64,000 nucleotides of DNA from positions 1-64,000 of the forward strand of contig NZ_CP096205.1 in assembly GCF_023195775.1 (NCBI RefSeq), in the 5' to 3' direction. Below are positions 25,093 to 34,897 of this stretch, one piece after another. The DNA is from Flavobacterium azooxidireducens. GTDB taxonomy: Bacteria; Bacteroidota; Bacteroidia; Flavobacteriales; Flavobacteriaceae. A program made the position numbers and the translations under genes. Position 1 is the first letter of the stretch. The number at the start of each line of letters is the position of its first letter. Under the pieces are notes generated by a model. That model made no database searches. It had not been told where the DNA came from and was given only the letters and a program-made list of their open reading frames with translations.

Positions 25093-26208
25093 TTACTGAT
25101 TACTCCATTTTCGGAGTGGATTTTCGAAGAATTTATACAATAATGTAGCCGATAAAAATGTAATTAGAAAATAACAAAGTGAATACAAATGCAATTGATT
25201 CATTGAAAGATCATCCGTTGGGAAATAAAATTGAAGCAACTGAAGAATTACACCATAATGAAGCAAATAAATGGAATAGGAAATCAAACTAATAAAAACA
25301 ATCGGTTTTTGAAGAAAAGTGAATGTTGTTGATTTCCATTGTGATAAAATCGGAAGAAATAATAGACAAGTCAACGAAGTTAGCGGCAAATAGAAAATGT
25401 TCCAAAAGTGAGGAAATCGATCAATTGTAAGTTGAAAAAAACCAACGCCGACAAACATAAATCCAAATAAAAGCATTCCTAAAAAGGCAAAAGGTAAGCG
25501 GATTCTTTTCCAAAAAGGTAAACGATTTAATGAAATCCAAGCAGCTAAAACTCCGATAAAAAAAGCATCTAAACGATAAATAACCAAAGCTTTTAGTTCT
25601 AAATTCCACTGATCTAAAGTTGTGTTTTGAGTTGTAAACGCATAATAAATTTTGGTAAAAACAAAAAATAGCGTTAGTCCTAAAACGACTAAAAGAAAAA
25701 ACAATGGTTTATTGCTCGGCTTCACAATGGCTGTTTTGAGATAAAGAGCAATGAGAAGTAATAAAAATGCAAACACACCAATTGAAACAGGCCACGATTC
25801 CGGGAAAAATGGCAACATCGTTGAACTGAAATTTTGAAGAAAGAAGAAATATTTCCACCAATCGGCTACGGCATACCCAAGAATAAAACTAATGATGATG
25901 TTTAAAATCAGAACTAAATAATAGTTTGGCAAAATTCGGAAGCTTCTTCGTTTGAGAAATTCTAGTACTTTTTTTATCGAAAAATCATCTTCAACATACA
26001 ATTGATATAAAATTCTTCCCACCAAGAAACCGCTTAAAACAAAAAAAACTTCTACTCCAAAAAAACCGGAAAAAATCCCAACTTGATAAATCAAACTTTG
26101 ATTAGGTGGATAAATGGACAAACAATGTCCGAACAAAACCATTAAAATGGCAGTTGTTCGCATAAAATCCAATCCAAAAATGTTATCGCTTGAAGATTTT
26201 TTTTCCAT
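25093..26208 (-). CDS. Acyltransferase-3 family membrane protein
   Basis: A 371-residue integral membrane acyltransferase (OafA-type core) with about ten hydrophobic segments. The N-terminal GLDFMRTTAILMVLFGHCLS has the family R and H residues near 17 and 25, followed by FFGVEVFFVLSGFLVGRI and FLKRRSFRILPNYYLVL. It would O-acylate a surface sugar or lipid. It overlaps the end of the next acyltransferase gene by 26 bases, and a third paralogue lies at 28.5-29.6 kb. No SGNH domain is attached. Confidence 0.88.
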   Translation of the reverse strand: MEKKSSSDNIFGLDFMRTTAILMVLFGHCLSIYPPNQSLIYQVGIFSGFFGVEVFFVLSGFLVGRILYQLYVEDDFSIKKVLEFLKRRSFRILPNYYLVLILNIIISFILGYAVADWWKYFFFLQNFSSTMLPFFPESWPVSIGVFAFLLLLIALYLKTAIVKPSNKPLFFLLVVLGLTLFFVFTKIYYAFTTQNTTLDQWNLELKALVIYRLDAFFIGVLAAWISLNRLPFWKRIRLPFAFLGMLLFGFMFVGVGFFQLTIDRFPHFWNIFYLPLTSLTCLLFLPILSQWKSTTFTFLQKPIVFISLISYSIYLLHYGVILQLLQFYFPTDDLSMNQLHLYSLCYFLITFLSATLLYKFFENPLRKWSNQ

Positions 26209-27328
26209 TTAGTTTAAAATTAGATACTCTGAAAGTATTGATTGGTTTTTCAAAATAAGTATAAAAAAAGTAACCCAACGTGAACGTTATCAGCAGATAA
26301 ACTAATGTAAATATATGCAATTGAATTAATGAAAAAGTACTCGTATCGATAAAGTATTTCATCAAAAACAGCACAATACTGTAATGAATCAAATAAACAG
26401 AATACGATAAATTACACAAAAACGTAACTATTTTACTGAGTTTTTCCGAAGCCTTTTTCCATAAAAGTAGAGAAGGTAAAAAGCACAACACTATCAACGA
26501 AATGAATGGTAGAACAACAATATTCCAAAACCAGGCGAGTGTATTCAAATTAAAAAACAAGAGCAAAATGATGAAAATGAGCATTAGCAAAATTCCCATC
26601 CACAGTAGTAAAAAACTCTTTTGTTGAAAAAATTCTTTGTATTCAGCATAATAATAGCCGAATAAAATTCCAAACATCACCGAATCAATTCTATAAATAA
26701 CGACTGAACGAACCTCTGCCGTCCATTTTAGTAATGAAAATTCCGGATTTTCAATATGGTAAATGATTTTTAAAATAATTGAAAGAGATAATAATCCATA
26801 CACAATCAATAAAAAAAATGATTTTCTAAAGTTCAAACGGATTTGTTTCGCAAAAGCAAAAAGAATGATGACAACCAAAACATAACTCAATTCTTTTATC
26901 GGCAAGCTCCAAGATTCGGGAAATAAGGGCGGAATTGGTGTTGCAAAATTCTGAATAAATAAAAAATACTTCCACCATTCGGAAATGGAAAGTCCGACAC
27001 AAACGCCAATAATTATGTTGATAATTAAAATGAGATAATAGCTTGGTAAGATTCTAAACAAACGTCTTTTTACAAAATTGCTAACTTCTTTAAACGTGTA
27101 TTGTTGGGTTAAAAATTGTTTTAAAATGATGCTTCCTACCAAATAACCGCTCAACATTAAAAACAGCTCAATTCCAATTAAACCTGAGAAATCTTGCATT
27201 TTTCCGATAATGCCGTCTGAGTTGTAAATCCAAGAAATATGGGAGAAAAGCACCAACAAAATTGATAATGACCTGAGAAAATCTAATCCGAAAATTCTTT
27301 TCGACGCAACAATTTGATTATCAATCAT
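26183..27328 (-). CDS. Acyltransferase-3 family membrane protein
   Basis: A 381-residue paralogue of its neighbours with FGLDFLRSLSILLVLFSHIS, GLIGIELFLMLSGYLVGSI and FVKRRLFRILPSYYLIL. ATG 27328 is chosen because the frame's longer opening would add 73 residues lying antisense over the divergent gene at 27351. The start is only 22 bases from that gene, so the two share a very short divergent promoter region. Confidence 0.86.
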   Translation of the reverse strand: MIDNQIVASKRIFGLDFLRSLSILLVLFSHISWIYNSDGIIGKMQDFSGLIGIELFLMLSGYLVGSIILKQFLTQQYTFKEVSNFVKRRLFRILPSYYLILIINIIIGVCVGLSISEWWKYFLFIQNFATPIPPLFPESWSLPIKELSYVLVVIILFAFAKQIRLNFRKSFFLLIVYGLLSLSIILKIIYHIENPEFSLLKWTAEVRSVVIYRIDSVMFGILFGYYYAEYKEFFQQKSFLLLWMGILLMLIFIILLLFFNLNTLAWFWNIVVLPFISLIVLCFLPSLLLWKKASEKLSKIVTFLCNLSYSVYLIHYSIVLFLMKYFIDTSTFSLIQLHIFTLVYLLITFTLGYFFYTYFEKPINTFRVSNFKLNGKKIFKR

Positions 27329-27345
27329 AGAAATACTTAAATTTG
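27314..27345 (+). promoter_or_regulatory. Promoter of the PHM-like gene, nearly leaderless
   Basis: TTG at 27314-27316 and TAAATTTG at 27338-27345 fit the Bacteroidota promoter with a 21-base spacer. The ATG at 27351 is only five bases downstream, so the transcript would start at or very near the start codon. Confidence 0.5.
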
Positions 27346-27350
27346 CGGTC

Positions 27351-28490
27351 ATGCGGAAAACAAAGATATATAAAATTTTATCACTGCTACTACTTCTCTC
27401 GATTGTGGGAGGAGTGATTTGGTATGCACAATTATCCAATCGCCACAAAGCAATCGTGAAGACGACTTTGTTGCACAAAACCGGTTTGGTTGATAACGAT
27501 TGGCAAGTAGAAAACATTAGAAAAGAGTACAATATGCTATCGCCCACATTTATTGTGGATGATATTTATAAATCGATGGAAGGGCCAAAAGCATCCAATT
27601 ATGTTATGCTTTCGCAAGATTCTACATTGCTCTGGATTACCGGATTTAAGGTAGTTGCTCAAGACGCAAAAACGGGCGAAAAAATGTCGAATGATTTTAT
27701 TTGTCACATGAATGTGGATATGAATGACTCGAAATATTATTCTAATTTTGGATTAGAAGATCGGATTGGCAAACAATATCCGAGATTGACTTCGCTTTCG
27801 CATGGAATGGAGACATTTGATTTTCCGAAAGGTTACGGTGTGCCGATGAAAGGAAATGATTTGCTTTTTGTAACAACGCAAACATTGAATCACAACATAA
27901 AAGATGCGTATTACAAAGTGAAGCACCAAGTTTCAATCACCTATCAAGAAGATAAAAATATAAAACCGTTAATGAGCAAAACGGCTTTTATCATGTTGCC
28001 GTATGACAAATATGATCCGTATAAAAGTCCGATTGATCCGGGTGCCGATTTTTGCATTCCTGTAGAAACCAAAAACCATAGTTACGACGATGGAAGTGGC
28101 AATAAATTATCCGGACATTGGGTAATTCCGATAGGAAAAAACACGTATCGAAGCGACATTAATCATCAATTGGGAATCAAAGACAGTTTGCGATTGCATG
28201 CCGCTGCCATTCATGTTCACCCGTTTGCCACACGAATTATGTTGTTTAATAAAACTACGCAAAAACCTGTGTTTGTTAGTGAAGTTATCAATCATAAAAA
28301 CAGTATTGGTTTGACTAACATTGAAAATTATACTTCCAAAGAGGGAATTTGGTTGTATGAAAATCAGGAATATGAAATTGTGTTGGAGGTAAACAATACG
28401 TCAAAAGAAGAACAAGATATGATGGGAAGTATGTTTTTGTTTTTTTATGATGAAGAAATGGATTTGATAGTGAATTCGAAATTTAAATAA
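27351..28490 (+). CDS. Secreted or anchored protein with possible PHM-like copper fold
   Basis: A 379-residue protein with one N-terminal anchor (about 10-26) and an exported remainder. I recognise no certain family. The pattern of potential metal ligands resembles peptidylglycine alpha-hydroxylating monooxygenase (PHM) and the SURNod19-like group: H119 in FICHM, H181 in TLNHN, H288 and H290 in AIHVHPF, and Met in DMMGSMFLFFYDE (357-361). The gap from the HxH to the Met is about 70 residues, as in PHM, and H119-H181 is near PHM's 64. It could be a copper protein or oxidase; the alternative is a structural relative without metal. It lies between acyltransferase-3 genes. Confidence 0.5.
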   Translation: MRKTKIYKILSLLLLLSIVGGVIWYAQLSNRHKAIVKTTLLHKTGLVDNDWQVENIRKEYNMLSPTFIVDDIYKSMEGPKASNYVMLSQDSTLLWITGFKVVAQDAKTGEKMSNDFICHMNVDMNDSKYYSNFGLEDRIGKQYPRLTSLSHGMETFDFPKGYGVPMKGNDLLFVTTQTLNHNIKDAYYKVKHQVSITYQEDKNIKPLMSKTAFIMLPYDKYDPYKSPIDPGADFCIPVETKNHSYDDGSGNKLSGHWVIPIGKNTYRSDINHQLGIKDSLRLHAAAIHVHPFATRIMLFNKTTQKPVFVSEVINHKNSIGLTNIENYTSKEGIWLYENQEYEIVLEVNNTSKEEQDMMGSMFLFFYDEEMDLIVNSKFK

Positions 28491-29612
28491 TTATTTTCTA
28501 TCTCTCAAATTAGTCATTGTTTTTTCGAAAAAGCGATACAATAAATACGAAAAGACAAGTATTAACAACCAATACGTTAAGGTGTAAATCAATAACGGAA
28601 TCCCTCTTAAATGATCGGAAGGAACTAAAACTTTCATACTATGCAAAATGATCGTGTAATGCAACAAATAAATGCTGTAGGACAAAAGACTCAATAAAGT
28701 AATGATTTTTAAAACCCACATCGATTGAATTTTAATTGTAAACAAAAAAGGCATCAAACAACAAATGGCAACGGAATTTAGAGATAAGTAAAAGATATTG
28801 AAAAAGCCCGGATTGGTTTCAAACGTAATTCCGAAATAGAAAATAAAGAGGTGAAGCGTGAAAATTCCAAACATACCAATTGTAAATAGTAATTTATTAA
28901 GCGTCAGATTTATTGGGAAATTTACATAAAGGTAAAAAGCCAAAAACCCATAATAAATAGCGTCCAATCGATAGACTGATACTTTTCTAAGGTTTTCATT
29001 CCATTCATAAATAGAATCTAATTCATGCGTTGAATGAAACCAAAATCGAATTAAAATTACAACCGATATGATGAAGCACGTAACCCATAAAAAAAGCTTT
29101 TTTCGATTCAATTTAGGAAAAAAGCTAATCAACAAATAAAGCAAAATTGGTCCGAGAATATAGCAAAACTGCTCCACAGATAAACTCCAAGATATTCTTG
29201 AAAAGTCGGGAGAATGTGAGAAAAAGTTTTGTAGATAAACGAAATACAACCCTATTTTTTCAGGGATTTTGCCGTAGATTAAATACCAAAGAATGATATT
29301 TATAATTAGAACAAGGTAGTAATTGGGAAGTGTTCTAAACCATCTTCGCTTCCAGAACTCTCGTACATCTTTAAATGAAAAATCATCCTTTTGAATGATT
29401 CGGTAAATAATTTTTCCTATCAAAAATCCACTGATTACAAAAAATATTTCAACACCAATGGTTGCTGTAAAATTCATGAACCATTTAATGTAGGGTGGAT
29501 AATTTTCACTAATCCATAACGAATGCGAAAAAACAACTAAAAATATAGCAATGGATCGAGCTAAATCTAACCCGGGAACTCTTTTTTCTAAATCGATTTT
29601 GAGTCCTAGCAT
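28491..29612 (-). CDS. Acyltransferase-3 family membrane protein
   Basis: A 373-residue third paralogue with PGLDLARSIAIFLVVFSHSL, TIGVEIFFVISGFLIGKI, FWKRRWFRTLPNYYLVL and RISWSLSVEQFCY. The last resembles the SWSLSVEE motif of OafA-type enzymes, which the other two copies have in altered form (ESWPVSIGV, ESWSLPIKE). Its stop adjoins the stop of the convergent gene with no space. The substrate is unknown. Confidence 0.88.
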   Translation of the reverse strand: MLGLKIDLEKRVPGLDLARSIAIFLVVFSHSLWISENYPPYIKWFMNFTATIGVEIFFVISGFLIGKIIYRIIQKDDFSFKDVREFWKRRWFRTLPNYYLVLIINIILWYLIYGKIPEKIGLYFVYLQNFFSHSPDFSRISWSLSVEQFCYILGPILLYLLISFFPKLNRKKLFLWVTCFIISVVILIRFWFHSTHELDSIYEWNENLRKVSVYRLDAIYYGFLAFYLYVNFPINLTLNKLLFTIGMFGIFTLHLFIFYFGITFETNPGFFNIFYLSLNSVAICCLMPFLFTIKIQSMWVLKIITLLSLLSYSIYLLHYTIILHSMKVLVPSDHLRGIPLLIYTLTYWLLILVFSYLLYRFFEKTMTNLRDRK

Positions 29613-29632
29613 TTAGCTATTTATTTGATTTT

Positions 29633-30586
29633 TTAGAATAACTTTTCAATGATTTTTTCTATCGTAAGTCCTTCTGCATCGGCTTTGTAATTTTTAACTA
29701 CACGATGACGCAGAATTCCTTCGGCTACAGCCTTAACATCTTCGATATCGGGTGAAAATTTTCCGTTAAAAGCAGCGTGTGCCTTAGCAGCTAAAATTAA
29801 GTTTTGCGAAGCTCTTGGTCCTGCACCCCAATCGATGTAATTTTTGATAAAATCGGTTGCTAAATTACTATCCGGCCGTGTTTTGGTAACTAAAGTTACA
29901 GCATATTCAATTACATTATCTGCAACAGGAATTCGACGAATTAAGTGTTGAAAATCGATAATTTCCTGAGCCGTAAACAACGGATTAATCTCAGGTTTAT
30001 GGTCAGAAGTGGTACTTTTTACCACCTGAACTTCTTCTGCAAAAGACGGATAATCTAATTTTATAGAAAACATAAAACGGTCTAATTGAGCTTCCGGCAA
30101 CGGATAGGTTCCCTCCTGCTCGATTGGGTTTTGTGTTGCTAATACAAAATAAGGTAAGCTCAATTTATAGTTATGACCTGCAATCGTTACCGCACGTTCT
30201 TGCATGGCTTCCAAAAGAGCCGCTTGTGTTTTTGGTGGTGTACGGTTGATCTCATCGGCCAAAATAATATTGGAAAAAATTGGCCCTTTGATGAATTTGA
30301 ATGTTCTGTTTTCATCTAAAATTTCGCTTCCCAAAATATCGGAAGGCATTAAATCCGGTGTAAACTGAATTCGCTTAAAATCTAATCCCAATGCTTGAGC
30401 AATGGTGTTGACCATCAATGTTTTTGCTAAACCGGGTACACCAACTAAAAGTGCGTGACCTCCGGAAAAAATACTCAATAAAATCTGATCAACCACAAGG
30501 TCTTGACCCACAATGATTTTAGAAATTTCTTGTTTTAAGTCTTTTCTTTTTTGAACTAAATTTTGAATTGCGGTTACGTCAGACAT
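29633..30586 (-). CDS. MoxR-family AAA+ ATPase
   Basis: A 317-residue AAA+ ATPase with Walker A GVPGLAKT at 49-56, Walker B IILADEIN at 107-114, an ATQNPIEQEGTYPLPEAQ sensor stretch and a C-terminal lid. MoxR proteins act as chaperones, often with VWA-domain partners. No VWA gene is seen nearby. It follows the SurA-like gene (35 bases), so it likely belongs to the same envelope-folding operon. Confidence 0.93.
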   Translation of the reverse strand: MSDVTAIQNLVQKRKDLKQEISKIIVGQDLVVDQILLSIFSGGHALLVGVPGLAKTLMVNTIAQALGLDFKRIQFTPDLMPSDILGSEILDENRTFKFIKGPIFSNIILADEINRTPPKTQAALLEAMQERAVTIAGHNYKLSLPYFVLATQNPIEQEGTYPLPEAQLDRFMFSIKLDYPSFAEEVQVVKSTTSDHKPEINPLFTAQEIIDFQHLIRRIPVADNVIEYAVTLVTKTRPDSNLATDFIKNYIDWGAGPRASQNLILAAKAHAAFNGKFSPDIEDVKAVAEGILRHRVVKNYKADAEGLTIEKIIEKLF

Positions 30587-30621
30587 AATGAGAGTGGTAT
30601 AGATTTAAAAAATTTGTTTGA

Positions 30622-32034
30622 TTATTTTTTTAGCCAGTTGTTCATAAATTCACAGTTTCGGTATTCGCCATTGATTTTGATATACGTTTCCATGATTTTT
30701 TCATTAGCCCATTTTCCAATGGCATCAAATTGTTTTTCTTTTAAAGCCAAATCTTTAATTTTAGTATAATCGATGGCATAATCGGCTGTGTGAGAATCGA
30801 TTCTATTGGTTACCATCAATAATTTGTATTTTTTCATTTTTCTATGGTCTTCATCTAAAATCGGCACAGAAACTTCATTGTCTTTTAAATTTGAGACGTA
30901 GCCATATAGTGTTGGATCCATTTTGGTTAATTCGAATTTTGAATCCATTGTTTTCGGATTCAACAAAACACCACCATTTGCTTTGGTTTCTTTTTCATCA
31001 GATAATGATCTAGCAGCATCTGCAAAAGATAATTCACCATCCATAATTCGTTTACGTACTAATTGAGCTTTTTCTTTTGCTTCTCTTAGAGCATCATCTG
31101 AAACTTTTGGAGCTATCAAAATATGCCTTAAATCAACTTCCTGCCCTCTGATTTTTTCTACTAAAATAATATGAAAACCGTATTCTGTTTCGAAGGGCTT
31201 AGAGATTTCACCTTCATTTAAACTAAAAGCAGTCTCCTTAAACTCTTTTACAAACTGTGTTTTACGGTTCATTTTAATAAAACCACCTATTGACCTAGAA
31301 CCCGGATCTTCTGAATAAAGTACAGCTCTCGTTGTAAAACTTGCTCTATTATTCAACACATCATCTCTAATTTCATTCAATTTATCAATTACTTTCTGTT
31401 TTTCTTCTTTTGAAATTTTGGGTTCAATAACAATTTCAGAAACCTCCATTTCTGCACCAAAAGTTGGTAAATCTTCTTTGGGGATTTTTTTAAAAAAAGT
31501 ACGCACTTCTTCCGGAGTAATTTCCACTTCGTCTACCACTTTATTTCTCATTTCCGAGGAAAGTTTGTTCTGCTTTAACACATCAAAAAAGAACGAACGG
31601 AAATCTTCTTCATTTTTCTTGTTATAAAATTTAAGCATTTTTTCCATTGAACCAATTTGACTAAGCATATAACCAACACGTTCTTCCATCATATTGTTTA
31701 TTTCAGAATCTTTTACCACTATGGTACTGTCTTGCAATGCTTGATGAGCATAAAGACGTTCTTCCATTAATTTGCCTAATAATTCGCAACGAGAAACGTT
31801 TTCAACTGAAATTCCTTGGCTGGAAAGCTCAATATATTCCATGTCAATATCTGAATCTAATATAATATACTCTCCAACAGTTGCAATAATGCCGTCGATT
31901 TTCTTTCTTTTAAAAGGTTCAACAGTATCCTTTTTTACCGGAGCTTGCTCGCTAATAATTTCTTGTGCTTGACTTGAAAATGCAAAAGAAACCATTAGAA
32001 TAAAGGTTATTGCAATTTTATTTATAAATTTCAT
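30622..32034 (-). CDS. SurA-like periplasmic peptidyl-prolyl isomerase
   Basis: A 470-residue chaperone from ATG 32034 with a signal peptide (KFINKIAITFILMVSFAFSSQAQ). It has a SurA N-domain (KIDGIIATVGEYIILDSDID) and parvulin-type regions (GAEMEVSEIVIEP... and VDLRHILIAPKVS) with GGFIKMNRKTQFVKEF and TEYGFHIILVEK. It would help outer-membrane proteins fold. The frame's longer opening adds 14 residues before the signal, so the later ATG is preferred; it still overlaps the upstream gene by 17 bases. Confidence 0.9.
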   Translation of the reverse strand: MKFINKIAITFILMVSFAFSSQAQEIISEQAPVKKDTVEPFKRKKIDGIIATVGEYIILDSDIDMEYIELSSQGISVENVSRCELLGKLMEERLYAHQALQDSTIVVKDSEINNMMEERVGYMLSQIGSMEKMLKFYNKKNEEDFRSFFFDVLKQNKLSSEMRNKVVDEVEITPEEVRTFFKKIPKEDLPTFGAEMEVSEIVIEPKISKEEKQKVIDKLNEIRDDVLNNRASFTTRAVLYSEDPGSRSIGGFIKMNRKTQFVKEFKETAFSLNEGEISKPFETEYGFHIILVEKIRGQEVDLRHILIAPKVSDDALREAKEKAQLVRKRIMDGELSFADAARSLSDEKETKANGGVLLNPKTMDSKFELTKMDPTLYGYVSNLKDNEVSVPILDEDHRKMKKYKLLMVTNRIDSHTADYAIDYTKIKDLALKEKQFDAIGKWANEKIMETYIKINGEYRNCEFMNNWLKK

Positions 32035-32869
32035 ATTTGTTGTTTTTAATAGCATCATCGGTGATTTCCTTCTCAAATTTTTTAATTAAATCTAGTTTTC
32101 TTTTGTTTATTATTAATTCTTTTATGGTTGGTTTAACATAGTCAAACGGACTAACTTCATTCTTATCTATTACGTTTCTAATTTTTACAAAATAGATGTT
32201 GAGTGAATCGGGTTGTTGAATTGCTTTTCCTTCCACAATATAATTTTCTCTATTGTCGGGTGTAATAAATGGCAATTTTCTATAAATCTGATTCATTTCT
32301 ACCCAAACAGAATCATTTAGTGCCGAACTTTTAAATTGCAATTGATAGGTTTCCCAAAACTTAGCATCACTTTTTTTAGCGTCAAAAAACTTACCTTTTA
32401 TCAATTCAAACTTAGGATGATCTTTTGGCAAATTAATGTATCGCAACTTTATTAACGAACCATTTGTTCTAAAATTATCTTTGTTTTCATCGTAATACGA
32501 TTTTATTTCTGCGGTAGAAACAACCGTATCTACCTCTCTTTGCACAATTTGCTCTAAATATGCTTTGGTGTATAAATCTACTTTATATTGTTGAATGAGT
32601 CTGTCAAATTCTTCCTGTTGCTCTTTAGAAATATTAACTTCTGCAGCTTTAATCAACAGTTTTTGAGTTGCCCATCGGTCTATAAAGCTTCGCACAATAG
32701 AAATACTGTCTTCTTTAGAAGTTCCTTCAGAAACCAAATCAACCAAATCGCTTTTAAACAAATAACTTTCGCCCACTCTTGCAACAGCTTGTGGTTTTTC
32801 TTCCGGCTTAAAATAGGAACAGGAAGTTAAAACAAAATACAGCATTACAATTGCCGGCAGTTTATTCAT
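32018..32869 (-). CDS. Lipoprotein of the SurA/PpiC-type chaperone cluster
   Basis: A 283-residue lipoprotein: lipobox LTSC with C17, then AVARVGESYLFKSDLVDLVS, the usual start of a SurA-like N-terminal domain. A helical region and a basic C-terminus follow. No intact parvulin catalytic domain is evident, so it may be a chaperone without isomerase activity. It lies between two PPIase genes, sharing its first base with the end of one and overlapping the other. Confidence 0.78.
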   Translation of the reverse strand: MNKLPAIVMLYFVLTSCSYFKPEEKPQAVARVGESYLFKSDLVDLVSEGTSKEDSISIVRSFIDRWATQKLLIKAAEVNISKEQQEEFDRLIQQYKVDLYTKAYLEQIVQREVDTVVSTAEIKSYYDENKDNFRTNGSLIKLRYINLPKDHPKFELIKGKFFDAKKSDAKFWETYQLQFKSSALNDSVWVEMNQIYRKLPFITPDNRENYIVEGKAIQQPDSLNIYFVKIRNVIDKNEVSPFDYVKPTIKELIINKRKLDLIKKFEKEITDDAIKNNKYEIYK

Positions 32870-34842
32870 TATTTTTTAATTTGCTTTTTCACATCTTCAA
32901 ACACGTCTTTGTTTACAGACACTTTAAACTCTTGCTTCAAATTGGCTACCCAATTTTCTTCTAAATATTGTTGGTAGTCGTTGATAACTCTTCCTTTACA
33001 TTCGTCTAGTAATTTCGGACCGGCTTCTTTGATGTCATTCACTTGAACAACGTAATAATAATTGTCCTCTTTTACAACATCTGAAAGTCCTTTCTTAAAA
33101 GGAATTGTTTTGGGTAATGCTTCACTACCTTCTTCAAAAACACCCGAAGTTGCCATTACATTGATAACTCCTTTGGTGTTTAGAGCAGCTTTAATCTCGT
33201 CTATATTTTTTCCTTGTTTTACTAACTTATGGGCTTTTTTAGCAATGTCGGCTTTTGTTGAAGAGATAACAAGTATATCATATCGTTTTTTCCACAAATA
33301 TTTTCCGGAATTGGCTTTATGGAATGCTTCTAATCCTAATGTATCGGTTTTCGATTTTTCCCAAATTTCTTTTTCCATCAAATCAAAAAGCAATAAACCA
33401 TCACGGTATTCTTCCATAACTGCGGCAAATTCAGGAAATTCATTTTCTAAATTATCATTATAATATTGATTCAATTGAGCATCAACAAAAGTTGAATAAT
33501 GAAAATCGACTAATTTTGCTACCGGTTTTGGTTGATTTGGATTTTTTTGTTGAGAAAATAAATAATTCAAAAATTGCGTTCCGGTTACTTTTGTTTTTCC
33601 GAAAGAAATTAACTCTCCATCAAATGCTTTTGTATCAGAAGGCAATTCCCAAGTTAATTCATAATATTTATCTGTTACGGCTTTTTTGATTTTTGCATAC
33701 ATTGCTTCATTTCGTTTCACCGTATATTTTGCTCTTAATTTTTCGTTCAACGATTCCGTAATTTTTCTTGAACGTTCATCACGGCTAATTTTGGTTTCCA
33801 TATCCGCTTTGGCTTCTTCAAATGTTTTAACCGGATGTTTTTCGATTAATTTCATAATATGCCATCCAAATTGTGTTTGAAATGGTTTTGAAATTTCATT
33901 GGGTTTTTGCAATGAAAAAGCAACGGTTTCAAATTCTTCCGAACTCAATTGACCGGAACCAAAACGATTTAAAACACCACCTTTTGCCGAAGATGATTTG
34001 TCTTGCGAAAATTGTTTTGCCAAGGCTTCAAATTCTTCTCCTTGTTGAATTTTAGCATAAATTTCATTGATAGTGGTTTTGTTTTTTTCTGCTTCTTCTG
34101 CATTTCCTTCGGCAGGATTCATCAACATAATATGTGCAACCGTAACATCTCCTCTGTTGTTACGAATGTCGTTTACTTTAATTAAATGATAACCAAATCG
34201 AGTTCGAACCGGCTTTGAAACCTCACCCACTTTGGTGTTGTAAGCCGCTGTTTCAAAAGTATAAACCATTCTAAAAGCAGAAAAGTACCCCAAATCACCC
34301 TTGTTCTCTTTAGCACTTGGATCTTGCGAATATTTTTGAGCTAAATCACCAAAATCTTCACCGTTATCAGCTCTTTTTTTTAAATCTAAAATTTGTTTGT
34401 AAACTGCTAATGTATCCTCCGGTTTTGCATTTTCATCAACGGTTAACAATATGTGAGAAGCCTTGATTTCTTTTAACGAACGAACATAACCTTCTTCAAG
34501 CAGTTCTTTAGTGACTTTAGAATCAGTTAAATAATTTTTAGAAAGTTGTGTGCGGTATGATTTTAATTCGTTTTGGTATTTGGAATTATTTTGTAAACCT
34601 AACTTATTAGCCTTATTGATTTTTAATTTATAACCCACAAAAAGTTCTAAATAATGATCTAAGTCTTTTTGCGATTCATCTTTAACCAAATCTAAATTTT
34701 TGTTGTAAACACGAGCAAATTCATCGGTATAATAAGGATTTTCATCAACTGTAAAAAGTACTTTTTTGGATGATTGTGCAAATGCAAAAACAGAAAAAAG
34801 AATTGAAATTCCCAAACAAAAATGTTTTTTATTCATTTTCAA
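32869..34842 (-). CDS. PpiC-type peptidyl-prolyl isomerase with two parvulin domains
   Basis: A 657-residue secreted chaperone with signal MNKKHFCLGISILFSVFAFA. Two parvulin domains are visible at about 125-235 (KASHILLTVD, KGDLGYFSAFRMVY, RFGYHLIKVND) and 235-345 (VAHIMLMNPA, GGVLNRFGSGQLS, QFGWHIMKLIE). A long C-terminal region of unclear fold follows. It starts the four-gene run ending with MoxR and has a near-ideal promoter 56 bases upstream. Confidence 0.9.
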   Translation of the reverse strand: MKMNKKHFCLGISILFSVFAFAQSSKKVLFTVDENPYYTDEFARVYNKNLDLVKDESQKDLDHYLELFVGYKLKINKANKLGLQNNSKYQNELKSYRTQLSKNYLTDSKVTKELLEEGYVRSLKEIKASHILLTVDENAKPEDTLAVYKQILDLKKRADNGEDFGDLAQKYSQDPSAKENKGDLGYFSAFRMVYTFETAAYNTKVGEVSKPVRTRFGYHLIKVNDIRNNRGDVTVAHIMLMNPAEGNAEEAEKNKTTINEIYAKIQQGEEFEALAKQFSQDKSSSAKGGVLNRFGSGQLSSEEFETVAFSLQKPNEISKPFQTQFGWHIMKLIEKHPVKTFEEAKADMETKISRDERSRKITESLNEKLRAKYTVKRNEAMYAKIKKAVTDKYYELTWELPSDTKAFDGELISFGKTKVTGTQFLNYLFSQQKNPNQPKPVAKLVDFHYSTFVDAQLNQYYNDNLENEFPEFAAVMEEYRDGLLLFDLMEKEIWEKSKTDTLGLEAFHKANSGKYLWKKRYDILVISSTKADIAKKAHKLVKQGKNIDEIKAALNTKGVINVMATSGVFEEGSEALPKTIPFKKGLSDVVKEDNYYYVVQVNDIKEAGPKLLDECKGRVINDYQQYLEENWVANLKQEFKVSVNKDVFEDVKKQIKK

Positions 34843-34897
34843 AAAATTTAATTTAAGATTTATATCAATTAGCTATAGTTTGACCTATTGCAACCCA

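Noticed and set aside
27329..27547. Long N-terminal extension of the second acyltransferase
   Set aside because: It is antisense to the start of the divergent secreted protein and has no family similarity.
33062..34185. Several open frames antisense to the PPIase genes
   Set aside because: They are shadows of strongly supported genes, with no starts, signals or motifs of their own.
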